Below are positions 12,505 through 20,226 of a DNA stretch of 37,686 bases, piece after piece (positions within the stretch are counted from its first letter, which is position 1; every line of letters begins with the position of its first letter). Below the pieces are notes generated by a model. That model was not told the origin of the DNA. It made no database searches and saw only the letters and a program-made list of their open reading frames with translations. This DNA is from a virus. The DNA lies in IMG/VR virus record IMGVR_UViG_3300009537_000069, positions 1 through 37,686 of that record. One strand, written 5' to 3'. Made by a program: the position numbers and the translations under genes.

Positions 12505-14798
12505 TGTGCAAATCCCCCAAGCGACTGTTCTAGTGGCATAAAGTTACTTGTTGGGGCAGATTGTGTGCCACCGTAAGTCAGTATGGACTGCTTAATTTGC
12601 CCGAATTGGGATTTGAGGTTGTCTAGTTTAGAACGAGCAGTATCGAGTGAGTCGCCAGGCGCTGGTAGTGTTGCGATTGCTGCATCTTGTTCTGCCTGAG
12701 ATAAGTTACCAACTTCACCCATAGCTCGAATGATAGTGATACCCTTGCTTCTTAACTGGTCAATGTAGGCTTTCTTTTCGGTGCTGAAGTGCTTACCTAT
12801 ATTTCTGTCAAATAATCCACCGAGTGAGGCTAGTGGTGTTTGTCCACCCTCTGGGAACATTCCACTCTCTACGATTGCGTCTAGTTGATTAAGTATAACC
12901 TCGGCATTACCCATCTTGGTAAGACCTTTCTTCTGGTCTGCCGATAACTCCTGTCCTGCGCCAGAGTTCAGCGCATCATAGTTAGCAAACTCAAAGAACT
13001 TAATTAGTTTGTCCATGTTCTCACCGCCTGTAGCTTGTAGGTCTGCCATCATAGCGTTGACCATAGCCTCACGAGGTATGGTGTAGTTGTTGCCACCGAA
13101 AGTACCTGCTGGCTGTGGTGAGCCATGCGGTGACGGCTGTGCGCCAGAGATTCCGTTGGGTAGTCCTGGTGTTTGATTTGGAAATACCTCTGCTGCACTC
13201 TGCGGTAGTTGTCCACTAGCAACCATGCTGTTTGTAATCATATTGTCTGGGCTAAATCCACCCATAGTCTGAGCCATTGGGTCTTGCTGACCACCGAATA
13301 AAATACTTGGGTCGATACCAGCTTCTTGAGCTGCCTCTGTTATTTGTTGCATAGTGAGTCCGATGCCTAATGGGTCATCAACTGCACCAGCTTCGCCCAT
13401 TCCACTCTTACCAGCGTAACCCTGAAGTCTTGGTAGTTGACTGGCTACCTTGCCTGTTTTGCTAAGTCCTTTGAATCCACCAGTCATTAGGTCGTCAACA
13501 AAGTTTGCTGGCTTGCCGTTGGCAAAGTTCATGCCTGCGTTAGCAATCTTGCTTGATACCTTGCTCTTGAGTCCAGTGTTAGGTAGTCGGAATCCAGCAG
13601 CACTCGTGCCTGAGCCTACACCCTTGCCCTGTGAGGTAAGTTTGAGTAGGTCGTTAGATTTAGACCAAGCACCCTTGAGTTCTTTATAGACATCATCAAC
13701 GTCAGCACCATGTGTAACAAAATCATCAATCGACGAACGAACAAGTCTAGCCTGTGTAGCAGCCTTACTCTTGCCTGCTTTAGCTAAGTCCCAGCCGATG
13801 CTGTCTGCTTCTTTTCGTAGTATTTCAAGACCCTTAATATCATCAACTTTATCGAGTTGCCTGATAAGTTCATCAAGCTGGTCTGTTTTACCAAAGATAG
13901 CACCACTCTTGTCAACTTTACCTCTGATAGCTTTGATAATGCCAGTCTTTTCAGTCTTGGTGATAGCTCTGTTCACGTCATCTACTTTAGCTGCTAGTTT
14001 GCCAGACACTGCCTCGTAAAGTTTCTGAGCATCGTCTGCCTGAGCAGCTGGTGTGCCAGCTCTAACGCCAGGCTTGTACCATTTTTTGCTACCATGACGA
14101 CCCCATGCGTATAGTTCTTTGGAACGCTTGGGAGTGAGTATCTTACCACCGCCAATTGCTTGACCTGGTTTAAGTCCACTCATTCGCATATCGGCTCGTC
14201 TTGCTGTAGTTCTTAGTTTGCCAGTTCCCTCGAATATATCACCGCCAGCGTTTGTTACGCTATGTCCTATTGCATCTACAGCCCTCTTGACATCATCAGT
14301 TCTGCCAGTCAGTGCAGCCATTTTTGCACCTCTTGGTGCTTGTTTCAGTAATTTGGCTGACTTGAATACACCTGGAATCGTACCAAATGCACCCTCTAGG
14401 GCTGATTCTCTGGCTAGTTTGCCCCAATCAATTTTCTTGTCTCTTGTTAGTTGTTCTACGCCAGAACCAACCCCACCACCGAGTAATCCACCAAGACCGC
14501 CACCAATCAGTGTTCCTAGTCCTGGCAATATAGCTGTGCCGATGCCCATACCGACACCAGCACCACCCATACCAGTTAGCTCAGAAATCCATGCTGTAGG
14601 GTCATGTCCGAATAGCCAACCACCTTTCTTTTCTTCTTGCTGTGGCTGAGCCTGTCGTTGGAGTATCTTAGCGAACATGTCCATCTGCCTCTCTCTGTCT
14701 ATGTCTTCTGGTTTCCAGCCTTGCTGCCTTGCTTTCAACATACGCTGCTTAGTCTCATAGGGTATGCCAGTCTGGGATATGTCAATTCGAGGATTCAT
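12501..14798 (-). CDS. Internal virion/ejection protein candidate, 765 aa
   Basis: ATG 14796-14798. Residues about 68-118 form a long Gly-rich hydrophobic stretch (GMGGAGVGMGIGTAILPGLG and following glycine-zipper repeats) that could insert into a membrane. The middle is helical and Lys/Asp rich, like structural rods; the region around 470-580 is Pro/Gly/Met rich. No enzyme motif. The position between fibres/tail protein and lysis genes, the length and the glycine zipper fit an ejection (pilot) protein of a short-tailed phage that forms the DNA channel. It pairs with 14800-15684. Confidence 0.6.
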   Translation of the reverse strand: MNPRIDISQTGIPYETKQRMLKARQQGWKPEDIDRERQMDMFAKILQRQAQPQQEEKKGGWLFGHDPTAWISELTGMGGAGVGMGIGTAILPGLGTLIGGGLGGLLGGGVGSGVEQLTRDKKIDWGKLARESALEGAFGTIPGVFKSAKLLKQAPRGAKMAALTGRTDDVKRAVDAIGHSVTNAGGDIFEGTGKLRTTARRADMRMSGLKPGQAIGGGKILTPKRSKELYAWGRHGSKKWYKPGVRAGTPAAQADDAQKLYEAVSGKLAAKVDDVNRAITKTEKTGIIKAIRGKVDKSGAIFGKTDQLDELIRQLDKVDDIKGLEILRKEADSIGWDLAKAGKSKAATQARLVRSSIDDFVTHGADVDDVYKELKGAWSKSNDLLKLTSQGKGVGSGTSAAGFRLPNTGLKSKVSSKIANAGMNFANGKPANFVDDLMTGGFKGLSKTGKVASQLPRLQGYAGKSGMGEAGAVDDPLGIGLTMQQITEAAQEAGIDPSILFGGQQDPMAQTMGGFSPDNMITNSMVASGQLPQSAAEVFPNQTPGLPNGISGAQPSPHGSPQPAGTFGGNNYTIPREAMVNAMMADLQATGGENMDKLIKFFEFANYDALNSGAGQELSADQKKGLTKMGNAEVILNQLDAIVESGMFPEGGQTPLASLGGLFDRNIGKHFSTEKKAYIDQLRSKGITIIRAMGEVGNLSQAEQDAAIATLPAPGDSLDTARSKLDNLKSQFGQIKQSILTYGGTQSAPTSNFMPLEQSLGGFAQ

Positions 14799-14799
14799 T

Positions 14800-15684
14800 T
14801 TAGTACACCACCCTCAGTTGCCCTTTAGGTCTTTTAGGCTCAACCACCCTCACTGTTCCACCAGATGGCTTATCGCTAACCTTTAATGTACCGCCATATC
14901 CTGTTGATGGTGAAACAGACAGTTTTCCAGTGCTTTTTGTAAGTTTACCGCTAGTTTTCTGCGGATTGTAGGTTTTCGGCGAATAATTACCAGTAGGCTG
15001 TACGTTGTAGGTGCTTTGAGGATTGTAGGTGTTGCCCTGTTGACCAGTGTTACTAGTCACCCTAAGTGGACTGTTAAGTGCTGCCCAACCTGCATCATAA
15101 ATATCACCAGCCCTATCAGCATCAGCGTTAGCCTCGTCTATCAGCGAGTCAAAGCCTGCCTGTATGTTCTTCATCAATGCCTCTATCCAAGCGTTCTGGG
15201 CATTGGCTGCATTTGCCTGCCGTTGCTGTTCTTCCTGATAACGTGCGTAATCAAGTCGTTGCATCAATGCTGCCATCGTGTCTGTCTGACCCTGATAACC
15301 CAGCTGTCCCTGCATTGAAGCCTGACCCATAAGGTCTGACAAATTGGCACTAGACGTGCCGTAGATGCCACCGAGCTTGCCTAGACTACCTAGTAGTGGT
15401 GTCTTCTCTTTAGTCACCAGACCCTGACGCTGTGCTTCGGTTACGAGTGAGCCAGATGTCCGACCAGTTACTGATGGGTCTACTGCATCAATTAGAGTCT
15501 GAGTGTCATCGATGGCTTTTCTGTCGGCAGCTACACCAGCCCTAACGTCTGGAATACCAAGACTCTCAACCGCTGAATTATAATAATCAATAGGGCTGTT
15601 CTTGTTCTTGTAGTAATTAGTCAAGTCAGCCTGAGCTATCTTAGCTGTTGGATTGTTGACTAATTTGCTTAGGTCGTAGTCCAT
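14800..15684 (-). CDS. Internal virion protein candidate with C-terminal repeats, 294 aa
   Basis: Start chosen at ATG 15682-15684 (MDYDLSKLVNNPTAKIAQ) with AGGA upstream; the longer frame runs into the promoter-hairpin leader. Central helices rich in Gln/Ala (YARYQEEQQRQANAANAQNA). The C-terminus has TYNPQ repeats and then about five short units of the form G-(K/T/Q)-(L/V)-x-V (GKLSVS, GGTLKVS, GGTVRVV, KGQLRVV). Directly follows a late promoter and hairpin. Likely an ejection or tail-interior protein by position. Confidence 0.55.
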   Translation of the reverse strand: MDYDLSKLVNNPTAKIAQADLTNYYKNKNSPIDYYNSAVESLGIPDVRAGVAADRKAIDDTQTLIDAVDPSVTGRTSGSLVTEAQRQGLVTKEKTPLLGSLGKLGGIYGTSSANLSDLMGQASMQGQLGYQGQTDTMAALMQRLDYARYQEEQQRQANAANAQNAWIEALMKNIQAGFDSLIDEANADADRAGDIYDAGWAALNSPLRVTSNTGQQGNTYNPQSTYNVQPTGNYSPKTYNPQKTSGKLTKSTGKLSVSPSTGYGGTLKVSDKPSGGTVRVVEPKRPKGQLRVVY

Positions 15685-15701
15685 TATTTGTCCTATTAAA
15701 T

Positions 15702-15773
15702 AAAAAATACCCATCAACTGTGAGCTGATGAGCTTCTGTCAGAAATTGTACTCTATTTGGCTGCAAAATGCAA
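15702..15773 (-). promoter_or_regulatory. Late promoter-hairpin module 1
   Basis: TTGCAT (15768-15773), 17 bp, TACAAT (15745-15750). The RNA then starts with AGAAGCTCATCA-loop-TGATGGG (about 15709-15735) and a T-run (15702-15707), an intrinsic-terminator shape just upstream of the 14800-15684 gene. Shares the GAAGCTC and AGCTCA cores with modules 2, 3 and 5. Confidence 0.7.
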
Positions 15774-15838
15774 TCTACCTAAAACGAGTTTGTTGCCACC
15801 TCTGTTGAAGTTTATTTTACGTTGCAAACATTACTACG

Positions 15839-16276
15839 TTAAGCACCATCTTCGACGAATAACATGTACTTAAAGTTCCACTCTGTGCCGTTCAGATTAC
15901 CCATTCCACCGCCTGCTCGTTTGAACTTTACATAAAAGTTAGTAGCGTCGGTGTAGCTGTAGAACAAGTCCTCAGCACCAAGCCCATCAAACAAGTAGAG
16001 TGGGCAAAACGCCCAAATGGTCGGAACTGCCGACTGGTTGTACATAGACCACTGCGACGGAGTGTAAGTATAACCATGTGCTTTCGTGACTAGTGTGATT
16101 GTGCCGTTGACAGGATTGCTGGCAAAGGTGTAGGTTTCTACATCGACGTGGGCTGGGCTTTGGTTTATCTGCACCTTTGGATTGGCATATTGCGAAGTCA
16201 CGCTACCAGCATCAAGAGTAAAAGAAAGAACGTCTTGTCCCTCAACGCTAGATTTTAGTCCATAATTCTTACTCAT
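15839..16276 (-). CDS. Small tail-fibre/needle-like virion protein, 145 aa
   Basis: Begins MSKNYGLKSSVEGQDVLSFT, the same module opening as the two in the neighbouring 16279-17043 protein. Beta-rich with a hydrophobic CPLYLFDG stretch, ending in WNFKYMLFVED. Probably a receptor-binding or tail-tip component duplicated from its neighbour. No enzymatic motif. Confidence 0.6.
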   Translation of the reverse strand: MSKNYGLKSSVEGQDVLSFTLDAGSVTSQYANPKVQINQSPAHVDVETYTFASNPVNGTITLVTKAHGYTYTPSQWSMYNQSAVPTIWAFCPLYLFDGLGAEDLFYSYTDATNFYVKFKRAGGGMGNLNGTEWNFKYMLFVEDGA

Positions 16277-16278
16277 AG

Positions 16279-17043
16279 CTAACTCACAGTCAATGGGTCT
16301 TTGAAAATTACTACTGAGTAGCTGTCAGACCCACCACCACTACTTACGTTGAAAGTTAGAGCAGTCGTGCTGACCGTCACGCCAGAGTCAGAGGCTGCCG
16401 TTAATAATACCCACTCAGTATGGGTATTGAACTTGTAATAGACCATGTGGAATGGCAGGTAGCCCAAATTGTGAGTAATTGTGCCACTGTTACCAGTGCC
16501 AGGTGTCACGCTGTGTATCATTGGCGACCTAGTACCACTGTGTATTGCAAAGTCTCTTAAATCAGTGCTATTAACGTCCTTGCCGTCTTTAGAAACTTTA
16601 ATACCGTAGAGATTAGAGTCAGATGTGGTGTCGTCATCAGTACCACTCTCTTTAATTGGTGCTGTAAAGGCGGTTTCTATGTCTACGCCATACACATAAA
16701 AGTAGCCGTTCGTATTGGCAGGAGCAGATGCACCTGGTGCGTCCATATATCTCAGATTCGTGCCGTCCATACGAAAGAACTTAGAACTATTACCAGAAAG
16801 AGCATGGGCTTCACTGGCACTTCCAGTTGCAAAAAAGTTCTGGTCGTCGTGATGAACCCAGAACATCGGTACAAAATCCAGACCATGTGTACTCAAGACC
16901 GTTTCATCGTTGGCATTGGCAAACGCCCCACTATCGACTATCGGTAACATGGGAAAAGCAGACGAATACTCTAGCTTGTAGTCCTTAGCATCTCGGACAT
17001 CGTAATCACGCTGTGATACCTTTACTCCAAACGATTTTGTCAT
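16279..17043 (-). CDS. Two-module fibre-like virion protein, 254 aa
   Basis: Two copies of one module: FGVKVSQRDYDVRDAKDY at residue 4 and YGIKVSKDGKDVNSTDLRDF near residue 145. Each continues into beta strands with a pattern like 'HGLDFVPMFWVHHDD' or 'HNLGYLPFHMVYYKF' and a final VYGVDIE or VVIFKDP. Together with 15839-16276 this makes three copies in tandem, typical of expanding tail adhesins. Function inferred from context. Confidence 0.65.
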   Translation of the reverse strand: MTKSFGVKVSQRDYDVRDAKDYKLEYSSAFPMLPIVDSGAFANANDETVLSTHGLDFVPMFWVHHDDQNFFATGSASEAHALSGNSSKFFRMDGTNLRYMDAPGASAPANTNGYFYVYGVDIETAFTAPIKESGTDDDTTSDSNLYGIKVSKDGKDVNSTDLRDFAIHSGTRSPMIHSVTPGTGNSGTITHNLGYLPFHMVYYKFNTHTEWVLLTAASDSGVTVSTTALTFNVSSGGGSDSYSVVIFKDPLTVS

Positions 17044-17045
17044 AA

Positions 17046-17300
17046 TTAAAACCCATCTTCATCATAGCCTATCAGCACTCTTGCGTCACCGTCTTCATCA
17101 TAGATGAGAATACGTCTGTTACTTGAATCTATCCGAACATTGCCGTCGCTTAGGCTCTGTTCACCCCTCATCACACCACTAGAAAGATGTCTGGCGTAAA
17201 CACGCTGATTCGTCGAGCCATCACCAACAGTGCCACGAATAAACGCCTTAGCTAGTGGTACATCTTCAATACTGTTGTAGGTTGCTTCTTTTATTGCCAT
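17046..17300 (-). CDS. Small virion-type protein, 84 aa
   Basis: Start overlaps the upstream stop (TAATG). Beta-rich (AFIRGTVGDGSTNQRVYARH, then RRILIYDEDGDARVLIGYDE). Sits between tail protein and fibre-like proteins; probably a small tail component. No family recognised. Confidence 0.6.
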   Translation of the reverse strand: MAIKEATYNSIEDVPLAKAFIRGTVGDGSTNQRVYARHLSSGVMRGEQSLSDGNVRIDSSNRRILIYDEDGDARVLIGYDEDGF

Positions 17301-19240
17301 TAAATTGCCTCACTTGCTAAGTCATCGAACAATAGTGAGTCCGATATTACTGTTGGGGTATTCGTAGCAGAGCCTACTAAGTCGTACCCTGTTTCTATCT
17401 CTTTGAATTTTCTATTTATGTGTAGGCTTGCTTCTGTTGCACCAGTCGTGCTGACAGTTGTGCCGTTTGTCCACGATGACGCTCTATCTAGTTTATATTT
17501 TGGTGTTACGGAACAACTCGCTGGTAGGCTCTCAAAAGTCATGCGATATTCAACGGACTCTTTGTCTTTCCAGGGTCTAGCATGGTCGAATATCAAATTT
17601 TCCATGCTTCCAGTAGCATAATAACCATTAGATTCTCTAACAACGTCAACGCCATAGCTTGTGGTAGCACCAGAGTCGGCACTATCACGCCAGGCAATAA
17701 ATAGGTTTGCACCGAATGATTTGACCATCGTGATACCGCTGATTGGTGCAGGTGGTGTGCCACTATCAGCTACAACTAAGCCAGTTCTGGTATGTGACGG
17801 AACGTGGTCATAGCCAAATGTTTCAGAGTAGTTCTTATCATGTGAACCCCAAGAAAATACACCATGCTTAATGTTCTCGTTGACTGTTTTATAAGGGAAG
17901 CCGAGCTGCATGACACCCTCGCTGATGTCGATGCCGTTGTAAGGTGCTTGTAGGTAAACATCTGCATCGTGGTCTGACGAGGTGAAGTCGTCAACACCTG
18001 GAAACGCTCTGACCAACACTGGTTGTCCACCAGCCCAAGCATAGGCTCGTCCGTTAGCAATGTAGTAGAGCACGTTCTTGGACGACGTTAGTGATTCTGG
18101 TGCACCCTCTGGGATAATAACGTACCAGTTATAGGTGGTTGAGATGCCGTCCCAGAAGAATATGATGCCCTCGGTAGCATCTTGTCCGAATTCACCGCCA
18201 TAGTCACTAGACTTTTTCTTATAGGCTGATATAGCCAGGTATTCGTCATAAACAGCCAGTCCATTAACCTCATAATTACTAGGGAACGTCAATCTGTGTG
18301 ATTCCCATTCAGATTTCAGTGGGTCATCAGACAATGCTTCCCAGACTGTCAAATATCTTTCATTACCAATACAAACGTACTGTAGAAATTCCTCGATTGG
18401 GTGATAATCGGCTGGTACTAACCGCTGTGCATAGGTTTCAACATTGGCATCTGAAAAGTCAGTCGTACAGTCCACTTTACCGTCAGCCACCGTTGAGTGG
18501 ATATGAAAGTGATAAGTTCGAGCATTAGGTTTGACCAACATTCTGATAGCAGTAGCAAATGTAAAGCTAACTAGTCCAGTGGACATATTGCCATTAGTTA
18601 TAGTCACTGTTCCAAGTGTATTATTAGCGTCATCGTGCATGGTAAGCGTCCAGTCGCCAGTGCCCACTGTGTCAACGTCTAGTTTGACGGTTATAAGTGG
18701 CTCAATGGTTGGCACATAACTGAGAACATGGGTCGCACCCTCATTTACGGCTGTTGTCAGGGTGTAGTCGGCGGTGGCAGTGACACCTGTGCTCTGGTCT
18801 AATATTGCACCAAATTTACTATTCTCAAACGTCGGCGTACCAGACATGTCTTTAATCTGGTGGACTACTAAGTTATCAACCGCTAGGATTGCATCTCTGT
18901 CGTGTTTATAAAGTAGAGACTTGGTTTTTACTATATCGGCGTGAGTGCTAAAGACAGACCAAGTGCCAGTGCCACCCTTAGCCTCTGGTGTTCGTTTATA
19001 AATCTCAGTCAGACCAGCTGCATAAATGTCGCCATTGTTGGGTTCACGAACAGCATCTGTTATCTCAGATGTGACGACACTAGCTGACTCTTTGACGGTC
19101 TTGTGTTTCAGCGTAACTTGGCTGGGTTTCTTGCGAAACTCGATTGATTGACCATAGGCAAAGCTGTTTTCTACGCCATGCTTCTTGTCGAAAGAATAGC
19201 CCCCAACTCGACTGGCGTTGCTTAATGCTCGTTTGCCCAT
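17300..19240 (-). CDS. Tail protein (hub/nozzle-like), 646 aa
   Basis: ATG 19238-19240. Long beta-rich protein without coiled coil or enzyme motif. Early KHDRDAILAVDNLVVHQIKD and later repeated Trp/Gly strands (ATEGIIFFWDGISTTYNWYV, YYIANGRAYAWAGG) suggest a propeller-like body. Its place right after the head-tail adaptor corresponds to the nozzle/tubular protein of short-tailed phages. Family not recognised with certainty. Confidence 0.6.
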   Translation of the reverse strand: MGKRALSNASRVGGYSFDKKHGVENSFAYGQSIEFRKKPSQVTLKHKTVKESASVVTSEITDAVREPNNGDIYAAGLTEIYKRTPEAKGGTGTWSVFSTHADIVKTKSLLYKHDRDAILAVDNLVVHQIKDMSGTPTFENSKFGAILDQSTGVTATADYTLTTAVNEGATHVLSYVPTIEPLITVKLDVDTVGTGDWTLTMHDDANNTLGTVTITNGNMSTGLVSFTFATAIRMLVKPNARTYHFHIHSTVADGKVDCTTDFSDANVETYAQRLVPADYHPIEEFLQYVCIGNERYLTVWEALSDDPLKSEWESHRLTFPSNYEVNGLAVYDEYLAISAYKKKSSDYGGEFGQDATEGIIFFWDGISTTYNWYVIIPEGAPESLTSSKNVLYYIANGRAYAWAGGQPVLVRAFPGVDDFTSSDHDADVYLQAPYNGIDISEGVMQLGFPYKTVNENIKHGVFSWGSHDKNYSETFGYDHVPSHTRTGLVVADSGTPPAPISGITMVKSFGANLFIAWRDSADSGATTSYGVDVVRESNGYYATGSMENLIFDHARPWKDKESVEYRMTFESLPASCSVTPKYKLDRASSWTNGTTVSTTGATEASLHINRKFKEIETGYDLVGSATNTPTVISDSLLFDDLASEAI

Positions 19241-20139
19241 TAGGTTACCTGATTCGGCTCTCTTGTGAATAGATTATTTTGTAGTCGTCGTCTGTTGCCT
19301 GGTATGTAGCCAGATACTGTCTTAGAGCTGTATTCTCTCTTGGCTCGTTCCAGTCCTAGCTTAAACTCGTTCATAAAGTCGGCTGCAATCTCTTTGTCTC
19401 TGCGACGCATGTAGTAGCGGTACAGCCCATAATCAGCTAGGTTGAGGTGAAAGTCCTCTGGTATGTTGGGTATCTCACCGATGGTATAGGCGAGGCTCGA
19501 ACCAGTTACGCCACCAAAGACGTTTTCAAGTTCAAGAGCAGTGGTGCTGGTGAAAGTATCAATCTTGTACCACAAAGCGTTCTGGTCAGCAGTGGTGGGT
19601 CTGAGATGTCGCCCAACCATGCCAGCCACAAACGTAGTTCCGTTGCCAGTGACTGTAGCATCACCATTGGTTAGGGTTATATCACCTGTTGTATAGTCAG
19701 CGACAGTGAGGTTGGGCACTCTTGCCTGATAAATCAATTCGCCAGCACCTGAGAGCGTACTAGCTGGTATTGGGTAGATGCCATACTCATCTTGACCCCT
19801 GATATAGAAGAACTCAGGGATAGTTGACGTTACTGTGTTTCTAGCATTAAGTTGATACCAGTCGTCGTCGTCAATGACCTGTTTAAGTGGATAGTCAATA
19901 CTGCCCACTGTCACAATAATCTTGTCGACTCGAATAGCATCTTCTGGCATCTGATAATACTGTTGGTCTGCTGTCGGACTAAATGTTTTACGCTCTAAAG
20001 AGAACTCACGCTTAAGAGCCGAGCGAAACCGATGTAGCCCCTGGTTGATACCTTTGTTAAACAGCGTGGTAGATGCAGTGCTAGTGTCACCGCCTGCCTG
20101 CTCTTGGCACTCTGCTAGTATTTCTGAGTATGTTAGCAT
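19240..20139 (-). CDS. Head-tail adaptor protein, 299 aa
   Basis: ATG 20137-20139 with AAAGGA. Helical start (MLTYSEILAECQEQAGG), LFNKGINQGLHRFRSALKRE, then YYQMPEDAIRVDKIIVTVG and an insert with ITLTNGDATVTGNG. The final part YGLYRYYMRRRDKEIAADF is typical of adaptor proteins that dock under the portal (P22 gp4/T7 gp11-like). Shares the one-base overlap with the tail protein. Confidence 0.72.
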   Translation of the reverse strand: MLTYSEILAECQEQAGGDTSTASTTLFNKGINQGLHRFRSALKREFSLERKTFSPTADQQYYQMPEDAIRVDKIIVTVGSIDYPLKQVIDDDDWYQLNARNTVTSTIPEFFYIRGQDEYGIYPIPASTLSGAGELIYQARVPNLTVADYTTGDITLTNGDATVTGNGTTFVAGMVGRHLRPTTADQNALWYKIDTFTSTTALELENVFGGVTGSSLAYTIGEIPNIPEDFHLNLADYGLYRYYMRRRDKEIAADFMNEFKLGLERAKREYSSKTVSGYIPGNRRRLQNNLFTREPNQVT

Positions 20140-20152
20140 TTTAATCCTTTAC

Positions 20153-20225
20153 AAAAAATAAGCCCACCAGCAATGAGCTGTTGAGCTTCTAACTTCATTT
20201 TATCATTTTGTAGATGGTTTGTCAT
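20153..20225 (-). promoter_or_regulatory. Late promoter-hairpin module 2
   Basis: ATGACA (20220-20225), 17 bp, TGA-TAAAAT (-10 20197-20202). A 12-bp hairpin with a TCATT loop follows (20160-20188, one mismatch), then six T's on the minus strand (20153-20158). It overlaps the end of the fibre gene region and precedes the adaptor gene. Confidence 0.75.
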
Positions 20226-20226
20226 T

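Noticed and set aside
14218-14649. Plus-strand Pro/Ser-rich open frame
   Set aside because: It lies opposite the glycine-zipper region of the 765-aa gene (GGT read as ACC and shifted); no support on the plus strand.
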